A stretch of DNA of 64,000 nt from Helicobacter magdeburgensis (lineage in GTDB: Bacteria; Campylobacterota; Campylobacteria; Campylobacterales; Helicobacteraceae), in the NCBI RefSeq assembly GCF_000765825.2, contig NZ_JRPE02000011.1:1-64000 (forward strand). The letters are read 5' to 3'. Below are positions 52,616 to 63,168 of the stretch, one piece after another. The stretch's first letter is position 1. Each line of letters starts with the position of its first letter. The notes under the pieces were generated by a model, which did no database searches, was not told the DNA's origin, and worked only from the letters and a program-made list of their open reading frames with translations. The translations under genes and the position numbers were made by a program.

Positions 52616-53074
52616 ATGAAACTTCAAGCAGGAGATAAAGCCCCGCTTTTTAGGCTAAAAAGTAGCGATGAGACAGAGTTTGCCTTGCAGGATTTATTAA
52701 GCAAAAATGTGATTGTGTATTTTTACCCCAAGGACAATACGCCCGGCTGCACGATTGAAGCAAAAGACTTTAGTGTGCTTTTGGAATCTTTTGCCGCCAA
52801 AGATTATGTGATTGTAGGCATTAGCCCAGATAGCCCAAAATGTCATCAAAATTTTATTGCCAAACAGAATCTTAAGATTTTACTCCTTAGCGATACGGAT
52901 AAAAGTGTGGCAAGTGCGTATGGAGCCTATGGCACAAAAATGATGTATGGCAAGGAAGTGCAAGGGATTATCCGTAGCACATTTATCATTGGCAAAGATG
53001 GTGTGATTAAACAAAGCTTTTATAATGTCAAGGCTAAAGACCACGCTCAAAAGGTGCTAGAGAGTCTGGAATAA
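52616..53074 (+). CDS. bcp: Bcp/PrxQ family peroxiredoxin
   Basis: 152 residues. The peroxidatic Cys45 sits in DNTPGCTIEA. The common resolving Cys five residues later is replaced by Lys50; the only other cysteine is C76 in DSPKCHQNF, a position that fits PrxQ enzymes with the resolving Cys in helix alpha-3. It reduces hydroperoxides using thioredoxin. The start is ATG 52616 after AAAGGAG; an upstream ATG (52595) precedes the ribosome site. Confidence 0.9.
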   Translation: MKLQAGDKAPLFRLKSSDETEFALQDLLSKNVIVYFYPKDNTPGCTIEAKDFSVLLESFAAKDYVIVGISPDSPKCHQNFIAKQNLKILLLSDTDKSVASAYGAYGTKMMYGKEVQGIIRSTFIIGKDGVIKQSFYNVKAKDHAQKVLESLE

Positions 53075-53170
53075 TGCGTGAGCTTGGGGGAAACAAACCC
53101 CATAGCACATAAAACTATTAGGGCTATAAGAATAAAATTTACCTTTAGATTCTATCTCGCTCAAAAAATC

Positions 53171-53818
53171 TTAGAATCTTACATTTAGCCCTAGCATAAG
53201 ATACATTGGAGCATCTAAGTCAAGATTTTGAGCTGTAATAGTCCCAGCACCTGCACCATTAGGGAGTCTCACAGGATTTACCGCTTTGTTATTAAAATAT
53301 TCAGCCACAATAAACTTCATACGCAATTCTAGCTCAACATAGTCGTTAATCACATACGCACCGCCCACATTAAATCCAGCACCAATGCCATCTATATTGC
53401 CTAGATTTGTTTTACCCATATTATACACCGCACCAGCTCCAGCAAACACGCCAAAGCCACTTGCAAAATCATAGCGATAATCCACATTTACACCGATATG
53501 ATTAAGATTCATTCTGCCTAGAATCTCATCTTTATTAAAACTCGCCCCAATATAATCAGCATAGATTCTAATAGCTTGTGTTGGCTTAAAATACACATCA
53601 TAGCCTAGCCTAGCACTTCCACCAAAGCCACTAAGACTTTTATCACCATCAAATTGATCTATCTCCATACCCTGAGCATTGTAGTATTCTGATGACCGCT
53701 CCATAAAGCCAAAGCTCCCAGACGCACCGATCATAAACTTATTTTGCCCAGCCATTTCATCAGCCTGTGCAACACTCAAGAAGAAAAATCCGCATAAGAT
53801 ACAAGCTAACTTTTTCAT
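53171..53818 (-). CDS. Outer-membrane beta-barrel protein (OmpA-like 8-strand/Omp family)
   Basis: 215 residues with a signal peptide (MKKLACILCGFFFLSVAQA) and alternating beta-strands ending in Phe (LGLNVRF), the outer-membrane sorting signal. Glycine-rich strand turns (GGSARLGYDVYF, GAGAVYNMG) suggest a small barrel. No domain with function is visible. It lies directly after infB on the same strand, where H. pylori has rbfA, but has its own ribosome site (GGAGAAAG) and probably its own promoter. Confidence 0.78.
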   Translation of the reverse strand: MKKLACILCGFFFLSVAQADEMAGQNKFMIGASGSFGFMERSSEYYNAQGMEIDQFDGDKSLSGFGGSARLGYDVYFKPTQAIRIYADYIGASFNKDEILGRMNLNHIGVNVDYRYDFASGFGVFAGAGAVYNMGKTNLGNIDGIGAGFNVGGAYVINDYVELELRMKFIVAEYFNNKAVNPVRLPNGAGAGTITAQNLDLDAPMYLMLGLNVRF

Positions 53819-53880
53819 TCTTTCTCCTTTTGTAAAAAGTGGGCGAGATTCTAATCAAAATAAGTAAATTTTCACAATCT

Positions 53881-56511
53881 TTACAAAGTCTTTGTTTTGG
53901 CAATTTCTTTGTAAGTTTCAAACACATCGCCCACTTTAATGTCATTGTAGTTTTCTAGCATAATGCCACATTCATAGCCTTTTGAGACTTCCTTAGCATC
54001 ATCTTTAAACCGCTTGAGTGAGCTAATAGATCCTGTATGCACCACCACACCATCGCGTATAAGCCGCACTTTAATACCCCTTTGAATACTCCCATCAACG
54101 ACCATACACCCAGCAATCACACCAACCTTAGGAATATTGAATGTCTCACGCACTTCAGCTTGTCCAGTGTTTTCTTCTTCAATCACAGGCGACATCAGCC
54201 CACCAAGCAACGCCTTAATATCATCAAGCAATGAATAAATAATAGAATATGTCTTAATCTCAACGCCAAGCTCTTTTGCCTTAGCTTTCACGCTCCCTGT
54301 TGGGCGGACATTGAATCCTAGAATCAAGCTATTTTCACTTGTCGCAGATAAGTCTATATCACTTTCACTAATCCCCCCAACGCCAAAACCGATAATATTG
54401 ACACGCACTTCATCATTACTTAGCTTTTCTAAACTTGCTTTTATCGCCTCTAAACTGCCTTGCGTATCGGCTTTGACAATAAGTGGCAGACTTTTAAGAT
54501 TCCCTTGAGCGACCATCTCGCCTAGCTCATCAAAAGTAACCTTTGTGCTTTTACTGAGTTCTTTTTGCCGCAGATATAAAGCGCGTTTTTGTGCGTGTTC
54601 TCGTGCAATCGTATCATTTTCCACACTTTGAAGCACTGCTCCCGCACTTGGCACAAGTGAAAGCCCAGTAACAACCGCTACACCGGAGGGATAAAGCTGT
54701 GTAATATTCTGCCCCCTATCATCAAGCAACGCTCTCACACGCCCAAAAGCCGTATCTGCCACGACAGAATCCCCGACATTTAGCACCCCTTGTTGCACGA
54801 TGATAGTTGCCACTGGACCCCTGCCTTTTTCCAAACTTGCCTCTAATACGATGGCTCTAGCTTTACCTTGATGAGAAGCTTTAAGCTCTAACACTTCAGC
54901 TTGAATTAAAATCGTCTCTAGCAGATTTTCAACCCCTTCCCCACTCTTAGCAGAAATAGGGATAAACTCATATTCCCCACCCCACTCATTAGGCGTAAAT
55001 CCAAGCTCCGCACATTCAGCCTTAAGCTTATCGGGGTTAGCATTTTCCTTATCCATTTTATTCATCGCAATGATGATTTGCACATTAGCAGCCTTGGCGT
55101 GATTGAGTGCTTCTATGGTTTGTTGCTTTACGCCATCATCAGCAGCAATAACAATAATAGCAATATCCGTAACCTGCGCTCCACGGCTTCGCATTTGTGT
55201 AAAGGCTTCGTGTCCGGGCGTGTCAATAAAGCTGATTTTCTTGCCATTTTTTTCCACCATATACGCCCCAATATGTTGGGTAATGCCCCCCGCTTCACCA
55301 CTTGCCACGCGAGAATTACGGATATAATCAAGCAATGAAGTTTTTCCGTGATCCACGTGCCCCATAATCGTAACCACAGGCGGACGCTCAAGCTGTGGTG
55401 CATCTTCTAGCTCCATTTCTATTTCAGTATGTTCTTTCACATCTTGGATAGAAATCTCTAGCTCAAATTCATCAGCCAAAATCTCAATAGCATCGCGATC
55501 AAGGAAATCATTTTTAGTCGCCATAAGTCCAAGATTAAATAGCACTTTGATGACTTCTTTAAGTTCTACTCTAATGAGTTCAGCAAACTCATATACGCGT
55601 ATCTCTTCTGGGATAGAAATCGCCCCTTTGACTTTATCTACATTTTTTACTACTTTTGGCGGTTTGCGTCTTTTACCACCGCGTTTAATGCTCCCTTCAT
55701 TCATCCACGGATTCTTTCTGTGAATCTGCACCCTATCCGTGATAGCTTGGCGGATTTTATTTTCTTCATCTTCATCACGCACTTGTGTTTCATTCAAATC
55801 AAAAAGCATAATTTCATCTTGTTCATCATCATAATCAAAGCCAATATCCCTATCATCTAAAATATGAATCTTTTGATCCGTGTGCTTGTGGGCTACCTTT
55901 GGCTTATGTTTATCTTTTTTGTGTTTTTTATGCTCTTTATCAGCACTTTGTGCGAGAAGTTCTTTGTAACTTAGCGTTGGTTTTTTGCCCTCATCTTTTT
56001 TAGATTCAATAGGGCTTTGCTCTTTACCTTTTGGCTCTTGCTTGTCATTCTTGCGGACAATCCTTAATCCCGGCTTGGCTTTTGGCTCTATACTCACAGC
56101 CTGAGTAGAATCTCCGCTCTCTTTAGGGCTTAGTGCTTCAGTTTGTAGGCTATCCTGCTTTGCCTTTTTAGATTCTTGCTCTAATGGAGCTTCTTTTTTA
56201 GTTTTAGATGGCTTTTTCTCTTTTTCCACCATTTGTTTTTTTTCTACTTGGGCTTTTGTATCTTTAGCTTGAGATGAAGTCTTTTTAGCAGAATCTTTGC
56301 TTTTAGTTGCCTTTGACTTTTTAGATTCAGACTTTGGGGGCAGTGGATTTACACCTGTTGTCATAAACTCATAGAGCATTGCCGCCTCTTCTTGCGTAAC
56401 CGAGCTTGAAGGCGTTTTGACACTTAACCCCATTTCCTTGGCTTTTTCAAAGGCAAATTTAGCATCCTTGCCAAATTCCTGCCCAATTTGTGCTAGTCTA
56501 ATTTTTTCCAT
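53881..56511 (-). CDS. infB: Translation initiation factor IF-2
   Basis: 876 residues. The N-terminal helical domain (about 1-50) is followed by a long K/E/S-rich linker (about 55-300), then the G domain with GHVDHGKTS (G1), DTPGHEAF (G3) and NKMD (G4), and domains II-IV. It delivers fMet-tRNA to the 30S subunit. It overlaps ylxR by 19 bases. rbfA and rimP, which follow infB in H. pylori, are not present here. Confidence 0.96.
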   Translation of the reverse strand: MEKIRLAQIGQEFGKDAKFAFEKAKEMGLSVKTPSSSVTQEEAAMLYEFMTTGVNPLPPKSESKKSKATKSKDSAKKTSSQAKDTKAQVEKKQMVEKEKKPSKTKKEAPLEQESKKAKQDSLQTEALSPKESGDSTQAVSIEPKAKPGLRIVRKNDKQEPKGKEQSPIESKKDEGKKPTLSYKELLAQSADKEHKKHKKDKHKPKVAHKHTDQKIHILDDRDIGFDYDDEQDEIMLFDLNETQVRDEDEENKIRQAITDRVQIHRKNPWMNEGSIKRGGKRRKPPKVVKNVDKVKGAISIPEEIRVYEFAELIRVELKEVIKVLFNLGLMATKNDFLDRDAIEILADEFELEISIQDVKEHTEIEMELEDAPQLERPPVVTIMGHVDHGKTSLLDYIRNSRVASGEAGGITQHIGAYMVEKNGKKISFIDTPGHEAFTQMRSRGAQVTDIAIIVIAADDGVKQQTIEALNHAKAANVQIIIAMNKMDKENANPDKLKAECAELGFTPNEWGGEYEFIPISAKSGEGVENLLETILIQAEVLELKASHQGKARAIVLEASLEKGRGPVATIIVQQGVLNVGDSVVADTAFGRVRALLDDRGQNITQLYPSGVAVVTGLSLVPSAGAVLQSVENDTIAREHAQKRALYLRQKELSKSTKVTFDELGEMVAQGNLKSLPLIVKADTQGSLEAIKASLEKLSNDEVRVNIIGFGVGGISESDIDLSATSENSLILGFNVRPTGSVKAKAKELGVEIKTYSIIYSLLDDIKALLGGLMSPVIEEENTGQAEVRETFNIPKVGVIAGCMVVDGSIQRGIKVRLIRDGVVVHTGSISSLKRFKDDAKEVSKGYECGIMLENYNDIKVGDVFETYKEIAKTKTL

Positions 56512-56750
56512 TGATTGCTTATCTCCTTTAGTCTTACAGCATAGTTCTCATTTGGTTTGAGCTTATTGATTTTGAGTATCACTTGAAGTGTTTTTGGCTG
56601 CCCTACGCACTCCCAACACACATAAAAACTTCGTCCTTTCCCGCTAAACTCACATAGGGAATCACCATCACATTGCAGTCTTAAAAGCTCCTTTTGATGA
56701 AATCTCTTGCGGCATTTGACACACATACGCGTTTGCTTGGCTTGTTTCAT
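56493..56750 (-). CDS. YlxR family RNA-binding protein
   Basis: 85 residues. The opening RMCVKCRKRFHQKELLRL and a central GRSFYVCWEC match the YlxR/DUF448 fold, a small nucleic-acid-binding protein that accompanies infB in many bacteria. It starts 18 bases after thrB stops and overlaps infB. Its role in other bacteria is linked to RNase P or transcription; not shown here. Confidence 0.87.
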   Translation of the reverse strand: MKQAKQTRMCVKCRKRFHQKELLRLQCDGDSLCEFSGKGRSFYVCWECVGQPKTLQVILKINKLKPNENYAVRLKEISNQWKKLD

Positions 56751-56768
56751 TCGTATTATACCTAATTT

Positions 56769-57707
56769 TTATGATTCTAGCAGTGTCGCGCCCATATTAT
56801 CAAACTCCAGCTCAAACACGCGGAATTTTGGAAAACTCTTTTGCATTAGCTCTACAAGATTCTTACTCTCATCGGCATAGCAAATATTTAAAAATGATGA
56901 GCCACTGCCAGAGAGCGTGCTTAAGAGAGCATTATTCTCTAAAGCAAGTTTTTGGATAGCAAATAAAATCGGCAAAGCTTTCATACGCACATCTTGGTGG
57001 AATCTATCCCCACTTGCTTCCCTTAGCAGTTTATAATCCCCTTTTAAAAATGCTGCACTTAGCATACACGCGTGAGAAAGATTAAAAACCGCATCTTTTG
57101 TGCTGTATTTCTTAGGCAAAGTGCGACGAGAAAATTTTGTAGAAATAGTCGTATTTGGCACAACAACAACAGCTTTAATATCGCTAGAGATTGGCGTTTT
57201 CATACTCACAACCCTTGTTTTTTGACTGCCAAAAATAGAATCTTTACGGGTATTTTTGGTGGGCTGTTTGTTAGATTCTAGCATTGCGATGTTAAAGCCC
57301 CCACAGAGTGCAGGAGTGATATTATCAGGGTGATTTTCATAGCAAAGGGCAAGGTTTAGAATCTCATTTGTATCTAAAGGCTTTTGCATTATATGATATG
57401 CACTCACAATCGCCCCGATAATCACCGCCGAGCTAGAGCCAAGCCCCCTTGAGATAGGAATATCATTGTGAAAGCTAAATTTATAATGTCCCCGCGGATA
57501 TTCATAAAATTCAAGCACTTCATTAAAAATCTTAACAAATACATTGTCTATCCGTAATTTTGGGCGATCTTCACCTTCCCCTGCAATATGGATACTGCTA
57601 AGTCGTGCGGGAGTAACGCTAAAAGTATTGTAAAGATTCAAAGCCAAGCCCAGCGTATCAAAGCCCGGTCCAAGATTGGCACTTGTAGCAGGAACACGAA
57701 CAACCAA
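56769..57707 (-). CDS. thrB: Homoserine kinase
   Basis: 312-residue GHMP kinase of threonine synthesis. The N-terminal VPATSANLGPGFDTLGLAL and the ATP loop PISRGLGSSSAVIIGA are intact, as is the C-terminal TLSGSGSS. The start is TTG 57707 after AAGGAGTGAG; the reading MVVRVPATSANLGPG matches the family. It heads thrB-ylxR-infB. Confidence 0.94.
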   Translation of the reverse strand: MVVRVPATSANLGPGFDTLGLALNLYNTFSVTPARLSSIHIAGEGEDRPKLRIDNVFVKIFNEVLEFYEYPRGHYKFSFHNDIPISRGLGSSSAVIIGAIVSAYHIMQKPLDTNEILNLALCYENHPDNITPALCGGFNIAMLESNKQPTKNTRKDSIFGSQKTRVVSMKTPISSDIKAVVVVPNTTISTKFSRRTLPKKYSTKDAVFNLSHACMLSAAFLKGDYKLLREASGDRFHQDVRMKALPILFAIQKLALENNALLSTLSGSGSSFLNICYADESKNLVELMQKSFPKFRVFELEFDNMGATLLES

Positions 57708-57790
57708 AACTCACTCCTTCCCTTTTAAAACATCAAAAAACTCGCATTATAATGTTTTTCTCTTAACTCCGCTTGTAAAGCCCCTAGATT

Positions 57791-58285
57791 CTAACTTTGC
57801 ACCGGTGGCAATATATACAATGGCTCTATCTTGTGATGAAAACGGAGCGTATCTAGAATCTTTGGGAGATAAAACTCGCTCTCTTGTGGGTTATCTACAC
57901 CATAAGCAAGGGCAATATCATTATTCTCATCTTCATAAAAATAAGTCGTGCCAAAGGCTTTAATATACTTTGCTTGAGTGAAATAAAAGCTAGAAGTAGC
58001 TAATAGCTTCACTTCATATATTAAGCTTAGCGTGTGTAAAAAAATATGTGTAAGCTTCAACGCACTAAAACTCCCGGGTCCATTGGCATAGTAAATGGTG
58101 TTTATTTTTATATCTGTATATTTAGAATCTTGCTTAGGATTTGGGAGTAAAGATTCAAAGATTTTAGGCAAGGCGGTAAGCGTTAGCTCATTGCTTACTA
58201 TCTCTTCAAAAAGCCCTTTATTCTCATACAATCCACATTTTATAGTCCCGCCAACACTCACAAGTACTATATCAATTTCTTTCAA
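57791..58285 (-). CDS. tsaB: TsaB-like t6A modification protein
   Basis: 164 residues, short for TsaB, with the hallmark YANGPGSFSALKLTHIF (about 65-81), the counterpart of GPGSFTGLRIG. It would dimerise with TsaD and, with TsaE (36234) and TsaC, form t6A in tRNA. The start is TTG 58285 with weak ribosome site AAGAGAT. It follows lpxC by 24 bases. The rest is divergent, as is usual in Helicobacter. Confidence 0.8.
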   Translation of the reverse strand: MKEIDIVLVSVGGTIKCGLYENKGLFEEIVSNELTLTALPKIFESLLPNPKQDSKYTDIKINTIYYANGPGSFSALKLTHIFLHTLSLIYEVKLLATSSFYFTQAKYIKAFGTTYFYEDENNDIALAYGVDNPQESEFYLPKILDTLRFHHKIEPLYILPPVQS

Positions 58286-58309
58286 TTTTATCTCTTAAAC
58301 TTTTAAGGC

Positions 58310-59200
58310 TTACATCTCATAGGCATATTCTAAGGCTTCTTCCATAGCCTTATCTTCAAGGCTTACAATCTCATAGGCTTTTTCATCACTTAAAAGCTGT
58401 TTTGTGAGCAAATGATTAAGCTTGTGGCTTCCCGCATAAGAGACATAAGTGCCAAGCAGGGGCATTCCAAGCAATGCCATATCGCCAATAGCATCTAGAA
58501 TCTTATGTCGCACAAATTCTTCTTTATACCGCAACCCATCTTTATTCAAAATCCCACTCTCATCAAGCACGATACAATTACTCAAATCCCCGCCCTTAGC
58601 AAGTCCAATAGAGCGTAAATAATTCACCTCGTGCAAAAAGCCAAAAGTCCTAGCACGGGCAATCTCTTGCTTATACGCCTTTGTGCTAAAGGTAAATTTA
58701 TAATGTTGCTGACGGATAGCAGGGTGGCTAAAATCAATGCTAAAATCAAAAATCGTCCGCTCACTAGGCTCAACTCGCACGAACTTTTTATCATCTTGAA
58801 TCTCAATAGGTTTTTTAATGGCGATGGCTTTTTTAGGAGCATTTTGCGAGATGATTCCTGCTTCTTCAATAAGCATACAATAGCCAATAGAGCTTCCGTC
58901 CATTATCGGCACTTCCTCATTATCTAAGCAGATTCTAATATTATCAATCCCATAGGCGTGAATGGCTGAAAGCAAATGCTCAATGGTGGAGATTCTAGCC
59001 TCCCCCTTGCCAAGCACCGTTGCCATCGTGGTATCAATGACATTTTCAGGCTTTAGCTCAATGCTTACCCCTAAATCACTACGATAAAACACCACGCCAC
59101 TATTGCTATCCAAAGGCTCAAGCTCCATTCTCACAGGCACACCTTTATGCAATCCAACGCCTACAATCTCAACCTTATTCTTTATCGTTTTTTGTTTCAT
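58310..59200 (-). CDS. lpxC: UDP-3-O-acyl-GlcNAc deacetylase
   Basis: 296 residues, the committed step of lipid A synthesis. Zinc ligands are seen as His in STIEHLLSA (about 78) and the H/D pair in [12 protein letters not shown] (about 233-244). The [10 protein letters not shown] opening and C-terminal His (GSHKLNHLL) are also present. It begins at ATG 59200 overlapping the end of minC by four bases. Confidence 0.96.
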   Translation of the reverse strand: MKQKTIKNKVEIVGVGLHKGVPVRMELEPLDSNSGVVFYRSDLGVSIELKPENVIDTTMATVLGKGEARISTIEHLLSAIHAYGIDNIRICLDNEEVPIMDGSSIGYCMLIEEAGIISQNAPKKAIAIKKPIEIQDDKKFVRVEPSERTIFDFSIDFSHPAIRQQHYKFTFSTKAYKQEIARARTFGFLHEVNYLRSIGLAKGGDLSNCIVLDESGILNKDGLRYKEEFVRHKILDAIGDMALLGMPLLGTYVSYAGSHKLNHLLTKQLLSDEKAYEIVSLEDKAMEEALEYAYEM

Positions 59201-59787
59201 AGCAAGTCCTTTATGACTATATCATCGTCTTTTTTAAAAATTATTTTGAATAATGCACTGCTTTGGTTAATTTTATGTAAAAAAGGCTCATCAAGCAATC
59301 TATCTTGAAAAATGATCGCTGAAGCTAGAATCTTTTTGCAAATCATATATTCCCCGCTAACTTCAACACTCCCCTTACATTCCCCAAACATAGCAAGATT
59401 CCCACCTGCTATCACCCTAGCACCATCATTGACTTGAGATTCTATCACCACATCACCATTATGGATAATCTCCTCCCCACTCCGCACCACTTTAGATACA
59501 AACAATGTGGGGGCAGATGAAGTCTTTTGAGATTCTGCATTGAGTTTAGAATCTTTAGACTCCTTTTGCTGTGGGCTTTGAAAAGTGTAAATCGTATCAA
59601 GTGTGCTAAAGCTTAGCTGATGAGATTGCAAAAACTCTTTTAAAACAGAATCTATTTCATTCTTAAAGCCAAGCGTGTGGTATCGCAAAAGGGGCAAATG
59701 CTTTGTGATAAAAGCGATATATTCTTCCGTGCTAGCCCCAGATTCAAACTCAAATAGCTTTAGATTGCGTTGGCGTGTCTTTATCAT
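59197..59787 (-). CDS. minC: Septum site-determining protein MinC
   Basis: 196 residues, in the normal range for Helicobacter MinC. The N-terminal domain is variable; the C-terminal beta-helix reads [34 protein letters not shown], the MinC C-domain hallmark. It inhibits FtsZ polymerisation away from midcell, with MinD. It lies between lpxC and an M23 peptidase gene, as in H. pylori (HP1053). Confidence 0.92.
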   Translation of the reverse strand: MIKTRQRNLKLFEFESGASTEEYIAFITKHLPLLRYHTLGFKNEIDSVLKEFLQSHQLSFSTLDTIYTFQSPQQKESKDSKLNAESQKTSSAPTLFVSKVVRSGEEIIHNGDVVIESQVNDGARVIAGGNLAMFGECKGSVEVSGEYMICKKILASAIIFQDRLLDEPFLHKINQSSALFKIIFKKDDDIVIKDLL

Positions 59788-59800
59788 ATTTTACTCTTTT

Positions 59801-61177
59801 TTAAGGAACTATCCTTGTTTGATAAAAGCTTCGTGCTTTGCTTAACACACTTATCACATTATCATCAATCCACTTTTGATCAAGCCACTCGCTCAAACGC
59901 ACAAAATGTCCTTGGATCAGAATCCCAAAATGCAAATGATCGCCAAAAGCCCAGCCTGTCGTGCCGGTTTTACCTATCTCTTGCCCTATATGCACCAAAT
60001 CGCTCACTTCCACATAGCTCTCCTGCAAATGTGCATAAATTGATGACACGCCAAAGCCGTGATATAAAAGCAAAGTATTTCCATATAGCCCAAGATGACT
60101 TTTAAGCAGCACCACGGCGTTATTACTCGCAATAACGGGTGCATTTTTCACACTTGCCACATCAATGCCTAAATGTGTGGCTTCACTAATCTTTTCTTTC
60201 CCTAAAAAATAAGTGCGAAAATCCCCAAAACTCCCAACAACCTTTGAGCCTCTAAGCGGCACAAAAGCGTGAAAGCCTTCATCAATAAAGCTTTTATCCC
60301 CAACTAAATCGCTACACGCCTTTAAGATTCTCTTTTCATCTTCACCGCGAATCTCTTCATTAAAAAACGCAAATTTTTCTATATCATTGTCAAACTCCCG
60401 CAAATGCTTTTTATCAATTTGAGAGAGTAGCTCATCAAGCTTACCACTTAAAAAATCCTCTTTAATGTGGATATTTGAGCGATAATAAGGGACATTGATA
60501 TTCCGCACAAGTGGAATATTATGCTTTGTGATATTCCCTGCCTTGTCTTTAGCCACAAGTTGGGCGGCAAAAAATTTATTTTTCAAAGGCCAAGCAATAA
60601 TGCCAATATAAATATTTTCATCAAGGTATTTAAAAAGGGCAAACTCATCTGTGCCATTGCTCAAACGCACATCTTCTAATGCCATATCCTTGACTTCAAC
60701 CGCCACCACCGCACTGCCCCCACGCGTGATTTGATATGATGAAGCAATGGGCGTAACTTCTGGCGGTGTCGTATCTACGATGAGATTCAAATCAATCTTT
60801 GCCGTATTGCCGGTGAAAAAATGTGAGCTACTCCAATCAGTTACTTCAATTTTATACTGAATGCTCGTGCCATTTTTGAGTGTCGTTGAAGGCTTTGGCA
60901 GTGGAATCTTTACCGATTTTGGCTTATTTAAAATCACTTCTTTTTCATCACTCAAAATCTCATTATCAAATACCACCTGCACACGATAATCGCGTATCCC
61001 GCTTTCATCACTAAAGTCTATTTGAATCTCATCTTGTAAATTCCAATGTGTTGGGATTGAGCTAGATTCCAAACTAGGCTCTTGAGTTTCAAAAATAATG
61101 GAACTAAAGGTAATCACGCCTACCAAAATAAGAATCACAAGCCCAACACTTAAGCCAATCAATCGTTTATTATCCAT
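59801..61177 (-). CDS. M23 family periplasmic metallopeptidase
   Basis: 458 residues with one N-terminal membrane helix (about 8-28), a long beta-rich middle part, and a C-terminal LytM domain. The zinc ligands are H and D in THLGIDVAS (about 343-351) and the HxH in GDHLHFGI (about 420-427). It would cleave peptide crosslinks of peptidoglycan, or regulate an amidase; helical cell shape in Helicobacter relies on such enzymes. The position matches H. pylori HP1054. Confidence 0.88.
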   Translation of the reverse strand: MDNKRLIGLSVGLVILILVGVITFSSIIFETQEPSLESSSIPTHWNLQDEIQIDFSDESGIRDYRVQVVFDNEILSDEKEVILNKPKSVKIPLPKPSTTLKNGTSIQYKIEVTDWSSSHFFTGNTAKIDLNLIVDTTPPEVTPIASSYQITRGGSAVVAVEVKDMALEDVRLSNGTDEFALFKYLDENIYIGIIAWPLKNKFFAAQLVAKDKAGNITKHNIPLVRNINVPYYRSNIHIKEDFLSGKLDELLSQIDKKHLREFDNDIEKFAFFNEEIRGEDEKRILKACSDLVGDKSFIDEGFHAFVPLRGSKVVGSFGDFRTYFLGKEKISEATHLGIDVASVKNAPVIASNNAVVLLKSHLGLYGNTLLLYHGFGVSSIYAHLQESYVEVSDLVHIGQEIGKTGTTGWAFGDHLHFGILIQGHFVRLSEWLDQKWIDDNVISVLSKARSFYQTRIVP

Positions 61178-61351
61178 ACCATACGCCCCAAGTTTCCCTA
61201 TTTGTCTTTAAGAAATTTAAGTAAGAAAAGAGCCGTATTCTAACAAATCTTTTTAAATCCAAAATAAGCTTATATAAGGCTTATGTGTAAGGATAGGGCT
61301 AAATGTTGGGATTTTTTACAGAATCCAGACAAGATTCTATAAACTTTTATA

Positions 61352-62485
61352 CTACATTGTGTTTGCTTGTGCTTGGTGAGCTTTTGCACCTGCGGCTTGG
61401 AGAATTTCAGTCATTGTGTTTTTGCCTTCCAAGCTATCAAGGTATGCTACTTCTTGCAAGACTTGACCAACCGCGGCAAAAAGATCGTGTGGAATAGCTT
61501 GATTCAAATCTAGCTGACGATACAGCTCTCGTGCTAAAGGGGGATTTTCAATAATCCTAATCTCATATTCCCTAGCAACACCCTTTATGCGTATGGCTAG
61601 CTCATCAATCCCCTTTGCCACAACCACAGGCGGCATACCTTTTTCAATCTCTTTTTCACTATACCGCAACGCCACGGCATAATGCGTAGGGTTTGTAATC
61701 ACCACTGAAGCACTTGGAATCTCCTGCATCATACGATTACTGGCGATTTTTTGCTGCATTTGACGGATTTTAGCTTTAATTTCGGGACTTTGCTCATATT
61801 GCTTATACTCATCTTTGACTTCTTTGATACTCATTTTAAGGCTTTTAATGTATTGATAGCGTTTGATGAGATAATCACTCACCGCCATTATGAAAAATAA
61901 GATTAAAAGCACACCGATGAGAATTAACGCCTTTTGTCTAAACCATAGAATCTGCCCATATAGCCCACTCATAGACACGCTAGGCAGTTCATTAAAAAAG
62001 CTCACAAACACAGCAAATCCCACAATAAACGCCACAAAGACTTTGAGTGTAATCATAAAACCATCAAGCAGTTTTTTGAGTGAGATGACATTTTTTATAC
62101 CTGTAATGGGATTAATTTTAGAGAGCTTTGGCTTAATGGCTTTGGGGGAGAGCAATAGCCCAAATTGTGCGATATTAGCAATTATGCCTGTTACCATAAG
62201 GGCTACAAAAAGCGGGGCTAACATAATAAATACTTCAAGCCCAATACTTAGCATCAAATCCCCCAACATTCGCACATCAACTTCTTGTGTAATAAGTGAA
62301 TTGATATGGATAAAAATCTTTTGACTATGCTCCACCCAAAAAGGCAGAAGTAAAAACATCGCTCCAAGCCCCACAAGCAAAATAAAAAATCCCGCTAATT
62401 CCGGGCTTTTACTGACATTGCCTTCTTCTCGTGCTTTAGCAATCTTGTGTGCGGAGGGGGCTTGTGTCTTTTCTTCATCAGCCAT
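61352..62485 (-). CDS. flhB: Flagellar export switch protein FlhB
   Basis: 377 residues. Four hydrophobic helices (about 30-55, 80-110, 140-165, 190-210) are followed by a cytoplasmic domain with the autocleavage motif NPTH in VVITNPTHYAVALRY (about 265-279). It switches the flagellar type III exporter from rod/hook to filament substrates. It follows mobA by three bases; in H. pylori the same order is HP0770-HP0769. Confidence 0.95.
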   Translation of the reverse strand: MADEEKTQAPSAHKIAKAREEGNVSKSPELAGFFILLVGLGAMFLLLPFWVEHSQKIFIHINSLITQEVDVRMLGDLMLSIGLEVFIMLAPLFVALMVTGIIANIAQFGLLLSPKAIKPKLSKINPITGIKNVISLKKLLDGFMITLKVFVAFIVGFAVFVSFFNELPSVSMSGLYGQILWFRQKALILIGVLLILFFIMAVSDYLIKRYQYIKSLKMSIKEVKDEYKQYEQSPEIKAKIRQMQQKIASNRMMQEIPSASVVITNPTHYAVALRYSEKEIEKGMPPVVVAKGIDELAIRIKGVAREYEIRIIENPPLARELYRQLDLNQAIPHDLFAAVGQVLQEVAYLDSLEGKNTMTEILQAAGAKAHQAQANTM

Positions 62486-62488
62486 TTT

Positions 62489-63070
62489 TTAGCCCTTTAG
62501 CTTATTTAATTTATCTAGCCTAAGCAGAGCATTCTCATAATCCTGCATTGTGTTGATATTTAAGCCCTCTTCTTCGCTAATAGGGACAATCTCGTGCAGA
62601 TGAGATTCTACAATGCGATGCAAGGCATAGCTTTTAGACTTATACGCCCATAGAAGAGAATCTAAAGTGGAGCGTTGCCATTTTGAAATGAGATAATGTG
62701 CTTTAAACTCACTTTGTGCATACACAATGGGGCTATCCTTTGAATCTAGGGCTAAAAGTGTCTCTTGTGAGATAAAAGGTGTATCCACACTTAGAAAAAT
62801 AATCTCTTTAGAATCTAAAAGCGTAAAGGCATTTATCATTCCTACAAGCGGGGCATAAATGGGGCTTTTTTCTATCAAAAACTCCGCGTGAAAATTAAAC
62901 TTATCCCTTTGCTTTGCACTCACATAGAGATTTTCACACATATTTTCAAAACGCATTACAAGCCATTGACTAAGCGGATAGCCACCAAAATGAATCTGTG
63001 TTTTATCCTGCCCCAAACGAGAGCTTTTGCCACCAGCGAGAATCACACAAGGTGTTATAATCTTTTGCAT
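62489..63070 (-). CDS. mobA: Molybdenum cofactor guanylyltransferase
   Basis: 193 residues. The nucleotide-binding LAGGKSSRLGQDKTQI (about 12-27) and the SVDTPFIS metal motif (about 94-101) are present. It attaches GMP to molybdopterin for Mo-bisMGD. It is divergent from moaA, and both serve cofactor synthesis for enzymes such as formate dehydrogenase. Confidence 0.92.
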   Translation of the reverse strand: MQKIITPCVILAGGKSSRLGQDKTQIHFGGYPLSQWLVMRFENMCENLYVSAKQRDKFNFHAEFLIEKSPIYAPLVGMINAFTLLDSKEIIFLSVDTPFISQETLLALDSKDSPIVYAQSEFKAHYLISKWQRSTLDSLLWAYKSKSYALHRIVESHLHEIVPISEEEGLNINTMQDYENALLRLDKLNKLKG

Positions 63071-63085
63071 AAAAAACCTTTAGCT

Positions 63086-63091
63086 TTTATA
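63086..63091 (-). promoter_or_regulatory. -10 box TATAAA for mobA-flhB
   Basis: On the minus strand CACTATAAAAG places TATAAA 16 to 21 bases upstream of the mobA ATG. The alternative TACAAT slightly further upstream may serve instead. Confidence 0.35.
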
Positions 63092-63111
63092 GTGTATTGT
63101 AACTTGTTTTG

Positions 63112-63155
63112 TATAATCCCCCATTGTAACAATAAAGTAGCAATAAATTTATAAT
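63112..63155 (+). promoter_or_regulatory. Candidate -10 boxes for moaA
   Basis: Two perfect TATAAT hexamers precede moaA, at 63112-63117 and 63150-63155. The first gives a leader of about 45 bases containing the AGGA site; the second would make an almost leaderless mRNA. The first seems more likely. Confidence 0.4.
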
Positions 63156-63168
63156 CCTTAGGACATAT

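Noticed and set aside
61890-62324. 144-codon open frame opposite flhB
   Set aside because: Antisense of transmembrane codons; no start signal and no family resemblance.
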